From Comamonas sp. BIGb0152 (lineage in GTDB: Bacteria > Pseudomonadota > Gammaproteobacteria > Burkholderiales > Burkholderiaceae_C), in the NCBI RefSeq assembly GCF_024809975.1, contig NZ_JANUDY010000003.1, positions 62,001-126,000 of the forward strand: a DNA stretch of 64,000 bases. The letters run 5' to 3'. The translations under genes and the position numbers were made by a program. Below, in pieces: positions 16,717 through 25,100 of the stretch; position 1 is the stretch's first letter, and each line of letters begins with the position of its first letter. The notes below the pieces were generated by a model, which saw only the letters and a list, made by a program, of their open reading frames with translations, was not told the DNA's origin and searched no databases.

Positions 16717-18000
16717 ATGCGCATCGAGACATTGGCCGTTCACGCAGGCTATTCGCCCGACCCCAGCACCAAGGCTGCGGCCGTGCCCATCTACCAAACG
16801 GTGGCCTACGCTTTTGACAGCGCGCAGCATGGCGCCGACCTGTTTGACCTGAAGGTGCCGGGCAATATCTACACCCGCATCATGAACCCCACCACCGATG
16901 TGCTGGAAAAGCGCGTGGCGGCACTCGAAGGCGGCCTGGCCGCGCTGGCCCTGGCATCGGGCATGGCAGCCATCACCGCCGCCATCCAAACTTTGGCAGA
17001 AGCGGGTGACAACATCGTCTCGGCCAGCACCTTGTATGGCGGCACCTACAACCTGTTTGCCCATACCTTTCCGCAGCAAGGCATTGAGGTGCGCTTTGCC
17101 GACCCGCGCGACCCAGCCAGCTTTGGCACCCTGATCGATGACAAGACCAAGGCCGTGTTCATCGAATCCATCGGCAACCCGCTGGGCAATGTGACCGACA
17201 TCCGCGCGCTGGCCGATGTGGCCCACCGCCATGGCGTGCCGCTGATCGTGGACAACACCGTGCCCTCGCCCTATCTGCTGCGTCCCATCGAGCATGGTGC
17301 CGACATCGTCGTGCATTCGCTCACCAAATACCTGGGCGGCCATGGCACCAGCGTGGGCGGCGCCATCGTCGACAGCGGCAAATTCCCCTGGGCGGAGCAC
17401 AAGACGCGTTTCAAGCGCCTGAACGAACCCGATGTGAGCTACCACGGCGTGGTCTACACCGAAGCGTTAGGCCCTGCCGCCTACATCGGCCGCGCCCGCG
17501 TGGTGCCCTTGCGCAATATGGGCGCGGCCATTTCACCGCAAAATTCGTTCCAGATTCTGCAAGGCATCGAAACCCTGGCCCTGCGCATGGACCGCATCTG
17601 CGAGAACACGCAGAAAATCGCCGAGACCCTGCAAAAACACCCCAAGGTCGCCTGGGTGCGCTACGCGGGCCTGCCCGACCACCCGGACCATGCCATCCTG
17701 CAAAAGCAATCCGGCGGCCGCGCCTCAGGCATTCTGTCCTTCAGCCTGAACGCTGCCGATGGCGAAGGCCGCGCCGCCGGCGCCCGTTTTCTGGATGCGC
17801 TGCAGCTGTTCACCCGCCTGGTCAATATTGGCGATGCCAAATCGCTGGCCACGCACCCGGCATCGACCACGCACCGCCAGCTCGACAGCGCCGAGCTGGA
17901 AAAAGCTGGCGTGAGCGAAGGCATGGTGCGCCTGTCCGTCGGTATCGAGCATGTCGATGACTTGCTGGCCGATCTGGAGCAGGCGCTGGCCAAAGTCTGA
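16717..18000 (+). CDS. metY: O-acetylhomoserine aminocarboxypropyltransferase
   Basis: A 427-residue Cys/Met-metabolism PLP enzyme. It has the MetY-type start ([17 protein letters not shown]), [20 protein letters not shown], the PLP-stacking region [23 protein letters not shown] and the Schiff-base lysine Lys204 in [11 protein letters not shown]. The long C-terminal part ([12 protein letters not shown]) is standard. It forms homocysteine from O-acetylhomoserine and sulfide. ATG 16717 follows AAGGA by ten bases. A 100-base leader carries only a small hairpin (CGGGAA 16673-16678 with TTCCCG 16686-16691); no SAM riboswitch was recognised. Confidence 0.94.
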   Translation: MRIETLAVHAGYSPDPSTKAAAVPIYQTVAYAFDSAQHGADLFDLKVPGNIYTRIMNPTTDVLEKRVAALEGGLAALALASGMAAITAAIQTLAEAGDNIVSASTLYGGTYNLFAHTFPQQGIEVRFADPRDPASFGTLIDDKTKAVFIESIGNPLGNVTDIRALADVAHRHGVPLIVDNTVPSPYLLRPIEHGADIVVHSLTKYLGGHGTSVGGAIVDSGKFPWAEHKTRFKRLNEPDVSYHGVVYTEALGPAAYIGRARVVPLRNMGAAISPQNSFQILQGIETLALRMDRICENTQKIAETLQKHPKVAWVRYAGLPDHPDHAILQKQSGGRASGILSFSLNAADGEGRAAGARFLDALQLFTRLVNIGDAKSLATHPASTTHRQLDSAELEKAGVSEGMVRLSVGIEHVDDLLADLEQALAKV

Positions 18001-18013
18001 TTTCCCGCCACGC

Positions 18014-18050
18014 AAAAAAGAGCCGCTTGTGCAACCACAAGCGGCTCTTT
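18014..18050. terminator. Bidirectional terminator between metY and ompW
   Basis: AAAGAGCCGCTTGTG at 18017-18031 pairs perfectly with CACAAGCGGCTCTTT at 18036-18050 around a CAAC loop. T-rich flanks exist on both strands (an A-run on the left, TTT on the right), suiting the convergent genes. Confidence 0.9.
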
Positions 18051-18093
18051 GTCATCGTGCTCCCAGCATGGGGAGCATCAAGGCTTTAGCGCT

Positions 18094-18705
18094 TTAGAAA
18101 CGGTAGCCCACACCCACACCCAGCAACCAGGGATCGACCTTGAAGGTGCCCACCTTGGTGCCCGCCGAGCGCACATCGGTCTTGATGTAGACCTTCTTGA
18201 CGTCCACGTTGATCGACCAGTGCTTGTCGAGCATGTAGTCAAAGCCGATTTGCAGCGCCGGGCCAAAGCTGTTCTTCTTGATCGACGGATCAAGCGCCGC
18301 CTCTACCGCAGGGGCAAAGTTCACGTTCGAAAAGCGTGTGTAGTTCACACCGGCACCCAGGTAGGGCTTGAAGGCACCCATATTGGTGAAGTGGTACTGC
18401 GCCAGCAGGCTGGGCGGCAGGTGCTTGAGCGAGCCGATCTTGGCGCCGTTGGAGCGCAGGTCATGCTTTTGCGGGTAGGTCAGCACCAATTCCGCCGCGA
18501 TGTTGGGCGTGAAGAAATAGGTCACGTCCACTTCAGGAATGGTCTTGTCATTGATCGACAGACCCAGGCCGGTGGAGTCCTTGTTTGCGCTGTCCAGATG
18601 CACCGCGCGCACACGCACTTGCCAGGGGCTTTGTGCTTCTTGCGCCATCGCTGCGCCCGAAGCCATTGCACAAACAGCGGCTGCTGCCAACATCATTTTT
18701 TTCAT
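18094..18705 (-). CDS. ompW: OmpW family outer membrane protein
   Basis: A 203-residue protein: signal peptide with an alanine-rich core ending AAMAQ, then an eight-stranded barrel in OmpW style (PWQVRVRAVHL at the start, VDVTYFFTPNIAAELVLTYP, YLGAGVNYT, and a terminal GVGVGYRF ending in Phe). ATG 18705 was chosen over ATG 18711 because GAGGG sits at the right distance before it. OmpW proteins are small hydrophobic channels, often raised under low oxygen or stress. A partial FNR-type box lies about 110 bases upstream of the start. Confidence 0.92.
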   Translation of the reverse strand: MKKMMLAAAAVCAMASGAAMAQEAQSPWQVRVRAVHLDSANKDSTGLGLSINDKTIPEVDVTYFFTPNIAAELVLTYPQKHDLRSNGAKIGSLKHLPPSLLAQYHFTNMGAFKPYLGAGVNYTRFSNVNFAPAVEAALDPSIKKNSFGPALQIGFDYMLDKHWSINVDVKKVYIKTDVRSAGTKVGTFKVDPWLLGVGVGYRF

Positions 18706-18814
18706 CGTCATTGCCCTCGCTGCGATCTTGCTCGCATGGATTGAAAAGTTGCGGAACCGGCCCCGTGTCTGCCGTCCATGTTCAGCATCTTCTTCCCATG
18801 TGGACCAGGCTGCC

Positions 18815-18828
18815 CTGACCCAGATCAA
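18815..18828. promoter_or_regulatory. FNR/ANR-like box upstream of ompW
   Basis: CTGAC-CCAG-ATCAA on the plus strand (TTGAT-N4-GTCAG on the ompW strand) matches eight of ten positions of the TTGAT-N4-ATCAA consensus. Known FNR control of ompW in other bacteria makes it credible; a chance match is possible. Confidence 0.35.
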
Positions 18829-18932
18829 CCCGACAAAACAAGCGATGAAAAAAGGCGGCCCGCTGTTGCGAGGCCGCCTTGCATGGCATGCTGTACGCCA
18901 CCCGCAGGCAGCGATCAGCCGGTGGTGGCAAC

Positions 18933-19928
18933 TCAGTGGCCGCGCAACTTGTGCCAGGTCTCCACTGCCAGCACCACCAGGCCGCCAATGGCTGCACCCA
19001 CCACCACATGCACCAAGGTGGGCGCCAGCATGGCCACCACGCCACCCATGGGCGTAATGGTGCTCTCAATCCAGTGCTCGATGGGCCCGATGCCATGCAC
19101 CAGCAAGCTGCCGCCCACCATGAACATCGCCGCCGTGCCCACAATGGACAAGCCGCGCATCAACCAGGGCGTAAAAGCAATCAGGCCCCGGCCCAAGGCC
19201 TGGGCTGCGGCGCTGGTCTTACGCATCAGCCACATGCCCACATCATCCATACGCACAATGCCGGCCACCAGGCCGTAGACAAAGACCGTGATCGCGAGTG
19301 CCACCGCCACCAGCACCGCAAACTGCTCCCACAGCGGCTTGCTGGCCACCGTGCCCAGCGCAATGGCGATGATTTCTGCAGACAAAATGAAATCGGTACG
19401 CACCGCGCCCGCCACCTTGGCTTTTTCATAGACGACCGGGTCCATGTTTTTCTCGCTGGCTGCCGTCACAGACGAAGGCGCCACGCCCATCTGCTCGGCC
19501 TGCTGCGAATCCTTGATGGCATCGTGGGCCTGCTTGGGCTTGTGGAACAGGCTGAGCACCTTCTCCACCCCTTCAAAACACAGAAAAGCGCCACCAATCA
19601 TCAACAGCGGCGTGATCAACCAAGGCGCAAAAGCACTGATCAGCAGCGCGGCCGGCACCAAGATGACCTTGTTCTTGAGCGAGCCCTTGGCCACCGCCCA
19701 CACCACCGGCAACTCCCGGTTCGCCTTGACGCCTGTGACCTGCTCAGCGTTCAACGCCAGGTCATCGCCCAGCACACCCGCCGTCTTCTGCACTGCCACC
19801 TTGGTCTGCGTGGCCACATCGTCCAGGATGGCCGTGCTCTTGCCCGCCGCCGTCTTGGTCATCAGCGCCACATCATCGAGCAAGGTCGCAATATCATCGA
19901 GCAACATCAACAAACCAGCACCAGCCAT
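18933..19928 (-). CDS. DUF808 (YedI) family membrane protein
   Basis: A 331-residue protein opening with the family hallmark [20 protein letters not shown], followed by a charged, helical region ([20 protein letters not shown]) and [14 protein letters not shown], then about five membrane helices ([36 protein letters not shown] and others). The function of DUF808 proteins is not known. ATG 19928 follows GGAGAG by about six bases. It is divergent from the small transcription unit at 20120-20298. Confidence 0.85.
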   Translation of the reverse strand: MAGAGLLMLLDDIATLLDDVALMTKTAAGKSTAILDDVATQTKVAVQKTAGVLGDDLALNAEQVTGVKANRELPVVWAVAKGSLKNKVILVPAALLISAFAPWLITPLLMIGGAFLCFEGVEKVLSLFHKPKQAHDAIKDSQQAEQMGVAPSSVTAASEKNMDPVVYEKAKVAGAVRTDFILSAEIIAIALGTVASKPLWEQFAVLVAVALAITVFVYGLVAGIVRMDDVGMWLMRKTSAAAQALGRGLIAFTPWLMRGLSIVGTAAMFMVGGSLLVHGIGPIEHWIESTITPMGGVVAMLAPTLVHVVVGAAIGGLVVLAVETWHKLRGH

Positions 19929-20119
19929 TACGCTCTCCCTATCCAATACGGTGGCAAATCATAGCGATTTCGCGGTGCAATGCCGTGTCAGACCACGCAA
20001 AAAGCCGATTTGTACGTTTTGTTGGATGTTGTTCACAAAACTTTATGCAGGCCCTGTCAACAATCGCCCGCCCCGGCCCGTTGTACACCCATCTACACCA
20101 GAAAGGTGAAAGGACTGAA

Positions 20120-20188
20120 ATGACTGAAGTGTTTGCTGTATGGCCTGAAGACGAACGTGACCGCAAGCGCGCACCTGCCCGCTTCTGA
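20120..20188 (+). CDS. Possible 22-residue small protein
   Basis: ATG 20120 is preceded by GAAAGGA five bases upstream and opens a short frame (MTEVFAVWPEDERDRKRAPA, then RF) ended by TGA. A strong terminator lies 85 bases after the stop, so a transcript of about 200-300 bases is delimited even if the peptide is not made. The peptide is charged with no membrane segment. The 446 bases between the DUF808 and mntP genes hold nothing else recognisable. It could equally be a small RNA. Confidence 0.3.
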   Translation: MTEVFAVWPEDERDRKRAPARF

Positions 20189-20273
20189 TACCAGCGCAGC
20201 TTGCCAGCGGTTGAGCCAGAACTGAAAATCCGGCACCCGCATCGATTGCAAGCCCGCTAGCTTCTCTCAATTT

Positions 20274-20298
20274 AGCCCCGCTCTGCGGGGCTTTTTTG
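20274..20298 (+). terminator. Terminator of a small plus-strand transcript
   Basis: AGCCCCGC at 20274-20281 pairs with GCGGGGCT at 20285-20292 around TCT, followed by T6. No annotated gene of normal size precedes it on the plus strand, so it implies an unannotated short transcript. Confidence 0.85.
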
Positions 20299-20374
20299 CG
20301 CCTGTGGATCGCCTCCTACAGCATGGCTAACCCGGCCTGCTTTACCCGCTAGCTGGATGCAGCAGGTTTCAGGC

Positions 20375-20944
20375 TTACACCGCAACCATGTGCTCGTACA
20401 GAATCAGCGAGCCAATGGCGATCAGCACCACGCCGCCCACCGCCTCGGCCCAGCGGCCGGTGACATGGCTCAGCAACCGCCCCACCATGACGCCCAAGGT
20501 CACCATCGCAAACGTGGCAAAGCCGATGCTCAGTGCAACCACGGCGATATTCACATCCAAAAAGGCCAGGCCCACGCCTACCGCCATCGCATCAATACTG
20601 GTGGCAAAGCCGGTCGCCACCAGCAGCCAAAAACCATGCCTTGCCGGTTTACTCATCTCGGGCTCATCGGCGCTTTTAAAAGCACCCAGCACCATGCGCC
20701 CGCCCAGCACCAAGAGCAGCACAAAGGCAATCCAGTGGTCCCAGGCCTTCACATAATCGGCAGCGGCATAGCCCAGCGCCCAGCCCACCAGCGGCGTGAT
20801 GGCCTCGATCACGCCAAAGATCAGGCCGGTGCGCAAGGCCTCCGACCAACGGGGTTTGACAAGGGCTGATCCTTTGCCAATCGCGGCGGCAAAGGCATCG
20901 GTAGACATGGCTAGCGCCAACAGGGTGATGGAAGCAGCGTTCAT
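20375..20944 (-). CDS. mntP: Manganese efflux pump MntP
   Basis: A 189-residue, six-helix protein. Both halves carry the MntP motif: [16 protein letters not shown] near residue 11 and [19 protein letters not shown] near residue 110, each with the transport Asp. It exports Mn2+ across the inner membrane. The start ATG 20944 has only a weak Shine-Dalgarno. Its leader is a yybP-ykoY Mn2+ riboswitch with a further 8-bp hairpin (20964-20971 with 20995-21002) just before the start, so expression is expected to rise with Mn2+. Confidence 0.93.
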   Translation of the reverse strand: MNAASITLLALAMSTDAFAAAIGKGSALVKPRWSEALRTGLIFGVIEAITPLVGWALGYAAADYVKAWDHWIAFVLLLVLGGRMVLGAFKSADEPEMSKPARHGFWLLVATGFATSIDAMAVGVGLAFLDVNIAVVALSIGFATFAMVTLGVMVGRLLSHVTGRWAEAVGGVVLIAIGSLILYEHMVAV

Positions 20945-21013
20945 CGGGAGTTCTTATAGGACAGTCGGGCATGAGCACAACGGCACGCCAACACTGCCCG
21001 ACCCAAGTCGCGC

Positions 21014-21135
21014 TGGCATGCCGATGGTCTCGCCAACCGAAGAACGGATGTCTGCGCCACAGCATGAGAAATGCCGAGTATGTTGACGAAGACGCTTCCA
21101 GCGCGGAAGCAGGCTACTCCCCAAGGGAGACCGCA
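21014..21135 (-). ncRNA. yybP-ykoY (Mn2+) riboswitch in the mntP leader
   Basis: On the minus strand the leader has the three conserved blocks of this class in order: GGGGAGTAG (21122-21114), GTCAACATACTCGG (21087-21074) and GGCGAGACC (21034-21026), with hairpins between. Together with mntP downstream this is a clear match. GGTCTC at 21132-21127 can also pair with the GAGACC of the third block, offering an alternative fold. Ends are approximate. The 220 bases upstream (21136-21358) hold nothing else I recognise. Confidence 0.9.
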
Positions 21136-21358
21136 GTCTAAACGCTGCGCAGCGCTTAGCGGCGCAAGGCCCCAAAAGCGCCAAGCTCTTTAGGAATGGA
21201 TCGCATTTCTGTCACTGTATTCAGGGAATCGACACCATTGCCAGTCAACGCCGTCAGGCGCAACACAGCTGCTTTCGTTGCAAGTGGGTGTTTGTACATT
21301 CATCTGTGCAAATTACCCGAGGTTCTGCTATTGCACCTCAGATCTGAGACCGCCCCAT

Positions 21359-21817
21359 TTATTGATCACAATTTTGGGGGATTATGAAAAAACCATCAAA
21401 TTTTTTCTTGTATGACGAGTCCTGATTGATTAAATAATAGGTCCAGTAGACAAATAGCTCTTTGTTTACGCGAGTTTCATGGATTCCCCCGAAAAATCTT
21501 GATATATCTATCGATTTTTTTATCTTTTTATTTTTTAAATCGATTATTTCCATGGAATTTTGAGTAAAATAATCTTGTCTTATTTTGACATAAGCTCCAC
21601 TCTGTTTATAAAAAATATTATAATGCACCCCAAAATCCCCTGAAGACCATGGCATCGCCAATTCATAGATAAACAGCGACTCATCTGATTTATTAGCAAT
21701 TACTTGTTCAATTATTATTTGATCTTTCGTGCATTTTTCTAGACGTACGTCAAGATGCGTGTATGCATAAGAATTCACAGCTTGAATAATTGCCAACATT
21801 CCAAAAAACCATTTCAC
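21359..21817 (-). CDS. Putative periplasmic immunity protein of the RHS toxin
   Basis: A 152-residue protein I do not recognise by family. Residues 1-18 form a signal peptide (KWFFGMLAIIQAVNSYA), followed by a soluble, beta-rich domain with only two Cys (LEKCTKDQ and a penultimate-region PQNCDQ). Its ATG overlaps the stop of the toxin-tip frame as ATGA. Codon use is AT-rich, unlike the rest of the window but like the toxin tip. Position directly after an RHS toxin and export to the periplasm make an immunity protein the likely role; that is inference. Confidence 0.6.
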   Translation of the reverse strand: MKWFFGMLAIIQAVNSYAYTHLDVRLEKCTKDQIIIEQVIANKSDESLFIYELAMPWSSGDFGVHYNIFYKQSGAYVKIRQDYFTQNSMEIIDLKNKKIKKSIDISRFFGGIHETRVNKELFVYWTYYLINQDSSYKKKFDGFFIIPQNCDQ

Positions 21818-22113
21818 GGATAGTCTCCTTTTAGAACCTTATTTTTCAACTGCCATTCTGTAGCGGCCTTCTTCGAATTGCTTCTGCTTTTGCATGCAGA
21901 GAGGGCGGAGTCTTGTGATTCTTTTTCGAGGCACTCTATTTCTCGGGCAAAAGCTCGTTCTTCAGATTTCAATCGATCGAAGTTGCTATGCGTGATAATA
22001 ATTACTGAGCCAGAATTACCTTTGCATATATCTGCATTGGCTTTTATAGCATCTTCGAGGTGAGACATTTCATGTTCAACGGTGCATTTTTTTAATTGAC
22101 TGGCATTGTTCAT
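21814..22113 (-). CDS. HExxH toxin-tip reading frame, shifted from the RHS frame
   Basis: A 99-codon frame overlapping the end of the RHS gene. It contains CTVEHEMSHLED, a zinc-metallopeptidase-like HExxH, then ADICKG and a Cys-bearing helical tail (REIECLEKES, SACKSRS). Skipping one A in the A7 run at 22093-22087 joins the RHS frame to this one after residue 1519, giving a 1609-residue protein with His1524, Glu1525 and His1528 in a 135-residue toxin domain. Alternatively, it may be translated separately from ATG 22113, which has AAGAG eight bases upstream. The join is inferred from domain logic, not proven. Confidence 0.65.
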   Translation of the reverse strand: MNNASQLKKCTVEHEMSHLEDAIKANADICKGNSGSVIIITHSNFDRLKSEERAFAREIECLEKESQDSALSACKSRSNSKKAATEWQLKNKVLKGDYP

Positions 22114-25100
22114 GATTTAGCTCTTGCACATACACTTTTGCTGTTTCACCATCGCAAAATATTGTGTTAATTCCTGGCCCTAGGCTTTCTGGAGTTCTGC
22201 CGTACGGGTCAATCTCCCACTTTAATCCTAATGCATCAATCAATTGAAGCGGATTAAAATTAGCGTACGTTTTTTTTGCAATACCTCCTTTGAGGCCAAT
22301 TGGATCATCTGATATGTAGGAGCCAATCTTGCCGTCGAAATACCTGTGCCTGTTGTAGTGCAATCGAGTTTCATCATCCGCATGCTGCCCCGGCAGCCGA
22401 ATCGGCTGGTACAACTCACCCGGGTTATGCTCCACCCGCACATTGCCCCAGGCGTCTAATTGCACCGCCCAGTCCAGCCGGCTGTCTTCACTGATCAACG
22501 CATTGGGCGTTCCCAGGTGGTCGCAGAGGTAGTGGCGGATCTCGACTTTTTGTGCAGCTTCTTTGCGTTGGTCGCTCACCGTTTGCTCGTACTCCTGCAG
22601 CTGCTCACGCATAAAGATCTGCACATCCTTGGACATGGACTTAAAGGCGATGTTCTGGGGCAGCGTGGCGCTGAGGTTCTTGATATCTGCCAGGGCGCTG
22701 CGCAGGGCGTCTTGCACCACGCCCGGAGAGGTATTGGCGAGCAGTTGATCGCCCAGGTCTGGTTCGGCTTTGCTGGCTCTGCGCAGCTGGATGAGTGGGG
22801 TAAACGACCCTGGCTCATAGATGGTGTGGATGACTTCGGGTTGGGCTGCGCCGGATTCATCTTTGACGTTGGCGCTGTTGAAGCGCTCGGTGTGGATAAG
22901 GCGGTCGCCATCCCAGCCGAAGTAGTCTGTTTCGCTTAAGTCACCTGATTCTGAGTTGGCCGGCATGTTGTATTTGGCTAGTCGCCGTCCAAAGGCGTCG
23001 TAGCGATACTGCTGGGCGGTTTGTTTTTCGTTTTCTGTGACGACTACCTGCACCAATTGATTGCCGCTGTCATACGCCAGCTCCAGCTTGCGGCCAGTGG
23101 CCTCGTCCAAACTCTGCACCCGGTTGCCCCGGCTGTCGTATTGGTAGTGGATCTTTGCCCCTGCGCTGCTCGCGTCTTCCTGGTTTTCGTAATACGCCAC
23201 GCGGTTGCCGGCCCAGCGTTTGCTGGTGTGCAGCGGCTGATTTTGAGTCGGGTCTGGGTCAGCTTGGAGGGGATTGAAATCTCTGCGCAGCAGTTGCTCT
23301 TTGGTGATGGGGTTGGCTTGTGCAGCGGCGCGTTGCTGGGCTCTGAGGCGGTCGGTTTCGTTGAGCTGGCCGGTGATGGCGTCTGTTGCGGTGGGCCGGG
23401 TTTCGGGCCCTGCGATGGGTAGGCGGTTGCCTGCCGGGTCAAACTGCCAGCGCTGTGATCCGGCATGGGGCGTGTGCGCGCCTGTCAGGCGCCCCGCTGC
23501 GTCGTAGGCAAAGCGGCTGATGCCGGCATGGCTTCGCATACCGACCATCTGGCCCAGGCTGTCGTAGTAGTACTGCCGGGCGCTCATGGCGCCTAGCAGG
23601 GTTTGCGGTACGCGGCTGGTATTGCCACCGCCTTGGGATGCACCTGGGATGGAGAGCATGTCATCCAGCGCGCTGCCTTGCTCCAGGCCCAGCCACTGCA
23701 TGGTTTCCATGCGCCCAGCTGCGTCCCAGCCGAGCTTGCGGTAGAGGGGTTTGGCGGTGTTCTCGCCAGGTGTTTGGCTATTGATATCAGTGAGGACTTG
23801 GCGGTGGATCTCTCGGTGCAGCGCGTCGCGCTCAAAGTTGACGAGGCTCTCGCCTTGCCAGGTGATGTCGTGCACGTGGCCTGCGCCGTAGAGCAAATAG
23901 CCTACTTCGCCCAGGCCTTGCAGCTGGCTGCCTTGGCGGTTGCCCAGGGAGTCAAGCTGGTGGGTGATGCGGTGTTCGAACTCGATCTCGGGAGAGGCGA
24001 AGGGGTTGTTTGTTGGGTCTGCGGTTGAGGTTGGAGCTTTGTACAAACGCTGCACTTCACCAACGACCCGGCCTGCAGCATCGCGTTCGATGACTGCCTG
24101 GCTTTGCAAGATGCCTTCTTGGGCTCGATGGCGGCTTGGGCCTTCGCCGTCGTTTTCTCTTTGGTGCAACACGCTTGCTTGCAGCAGCTCGCCTACTTTG
24201 CCCCATTCATACCGCTGCGTCGTAGCTGGCAACAAGTTCGTCGCTGGCAGATGGCGGGCGGCGAGTTGGCCAGTCACTGTCCATTCGTAGTGGCTGATGT
24301 GCGTAGCCAAGCTTTGCTCTGCAGCCCAGCCGTCTGCGGACTGCGTAAGCTGGCCAGCGGCATCGTATTGGTAGCTTTGCACCCGCGCATCAAAGCCGGT
24401 CTCCTGGCTGAGCCGGTCCATTACATCCCAAGCAAAGCGGGTGTGTTCGCCGTTCTCGTTGGTGAGCTGTGTCAGGCGCCCGGCGGTATCGTAGGCAAAG
24501 GCCAGATGTTGGCCTGCGTGGCTGCGGCTGGTAAGGCGGCCCCATAGGTCATAGGCCATGCGCACACTGGCGGCGGTGGTGCTGACTGGAGTTTTGCTTT
24601 CTCTGTCATCTCGGCGCCCCGCTTTGACTTCCACCACCTGGCCCTGGGCGTCGTACTGGTAGTGCTCCGTGCTCCCATCGGGGTAGTAAACAGAGCGCAG
24701 TTGGTCCTGCTCGTTGTATTCGTAGGCCACCCGCTCGCCCAGCGCGTTGGTGACCGCCTCGGTCTGGCCCCAGCGGTTGTATTCGTAATGGGTGCTGTGG
24801 CCCGAGCAGTCGGTGTAGCTGGCGGTCTGGCCGGTGGGGGTGTAGGCGATATGTTTGTCGCGGCCGTTGGCATCGGTGATGCGGATGGGCTTGTCGCCGT
24901 TGGCGCGGATCGCCAGGTCGGTGGGGGTGCCGGTGATGTCGGGGTAGTGGTACTGCTCACTGCTGCCATCGGAGAGCGTCACCCGCGTCATCCGATTGTG
25001 GAAGTCGTATTCGTAGTGCGTTGTGCGGCCTGCTGCGTCGGTACTGCTTTGCAGCAGGTTGCTGGTGTCATCAAAGCGCTGGCTGCTGCGGGAGCCATCG

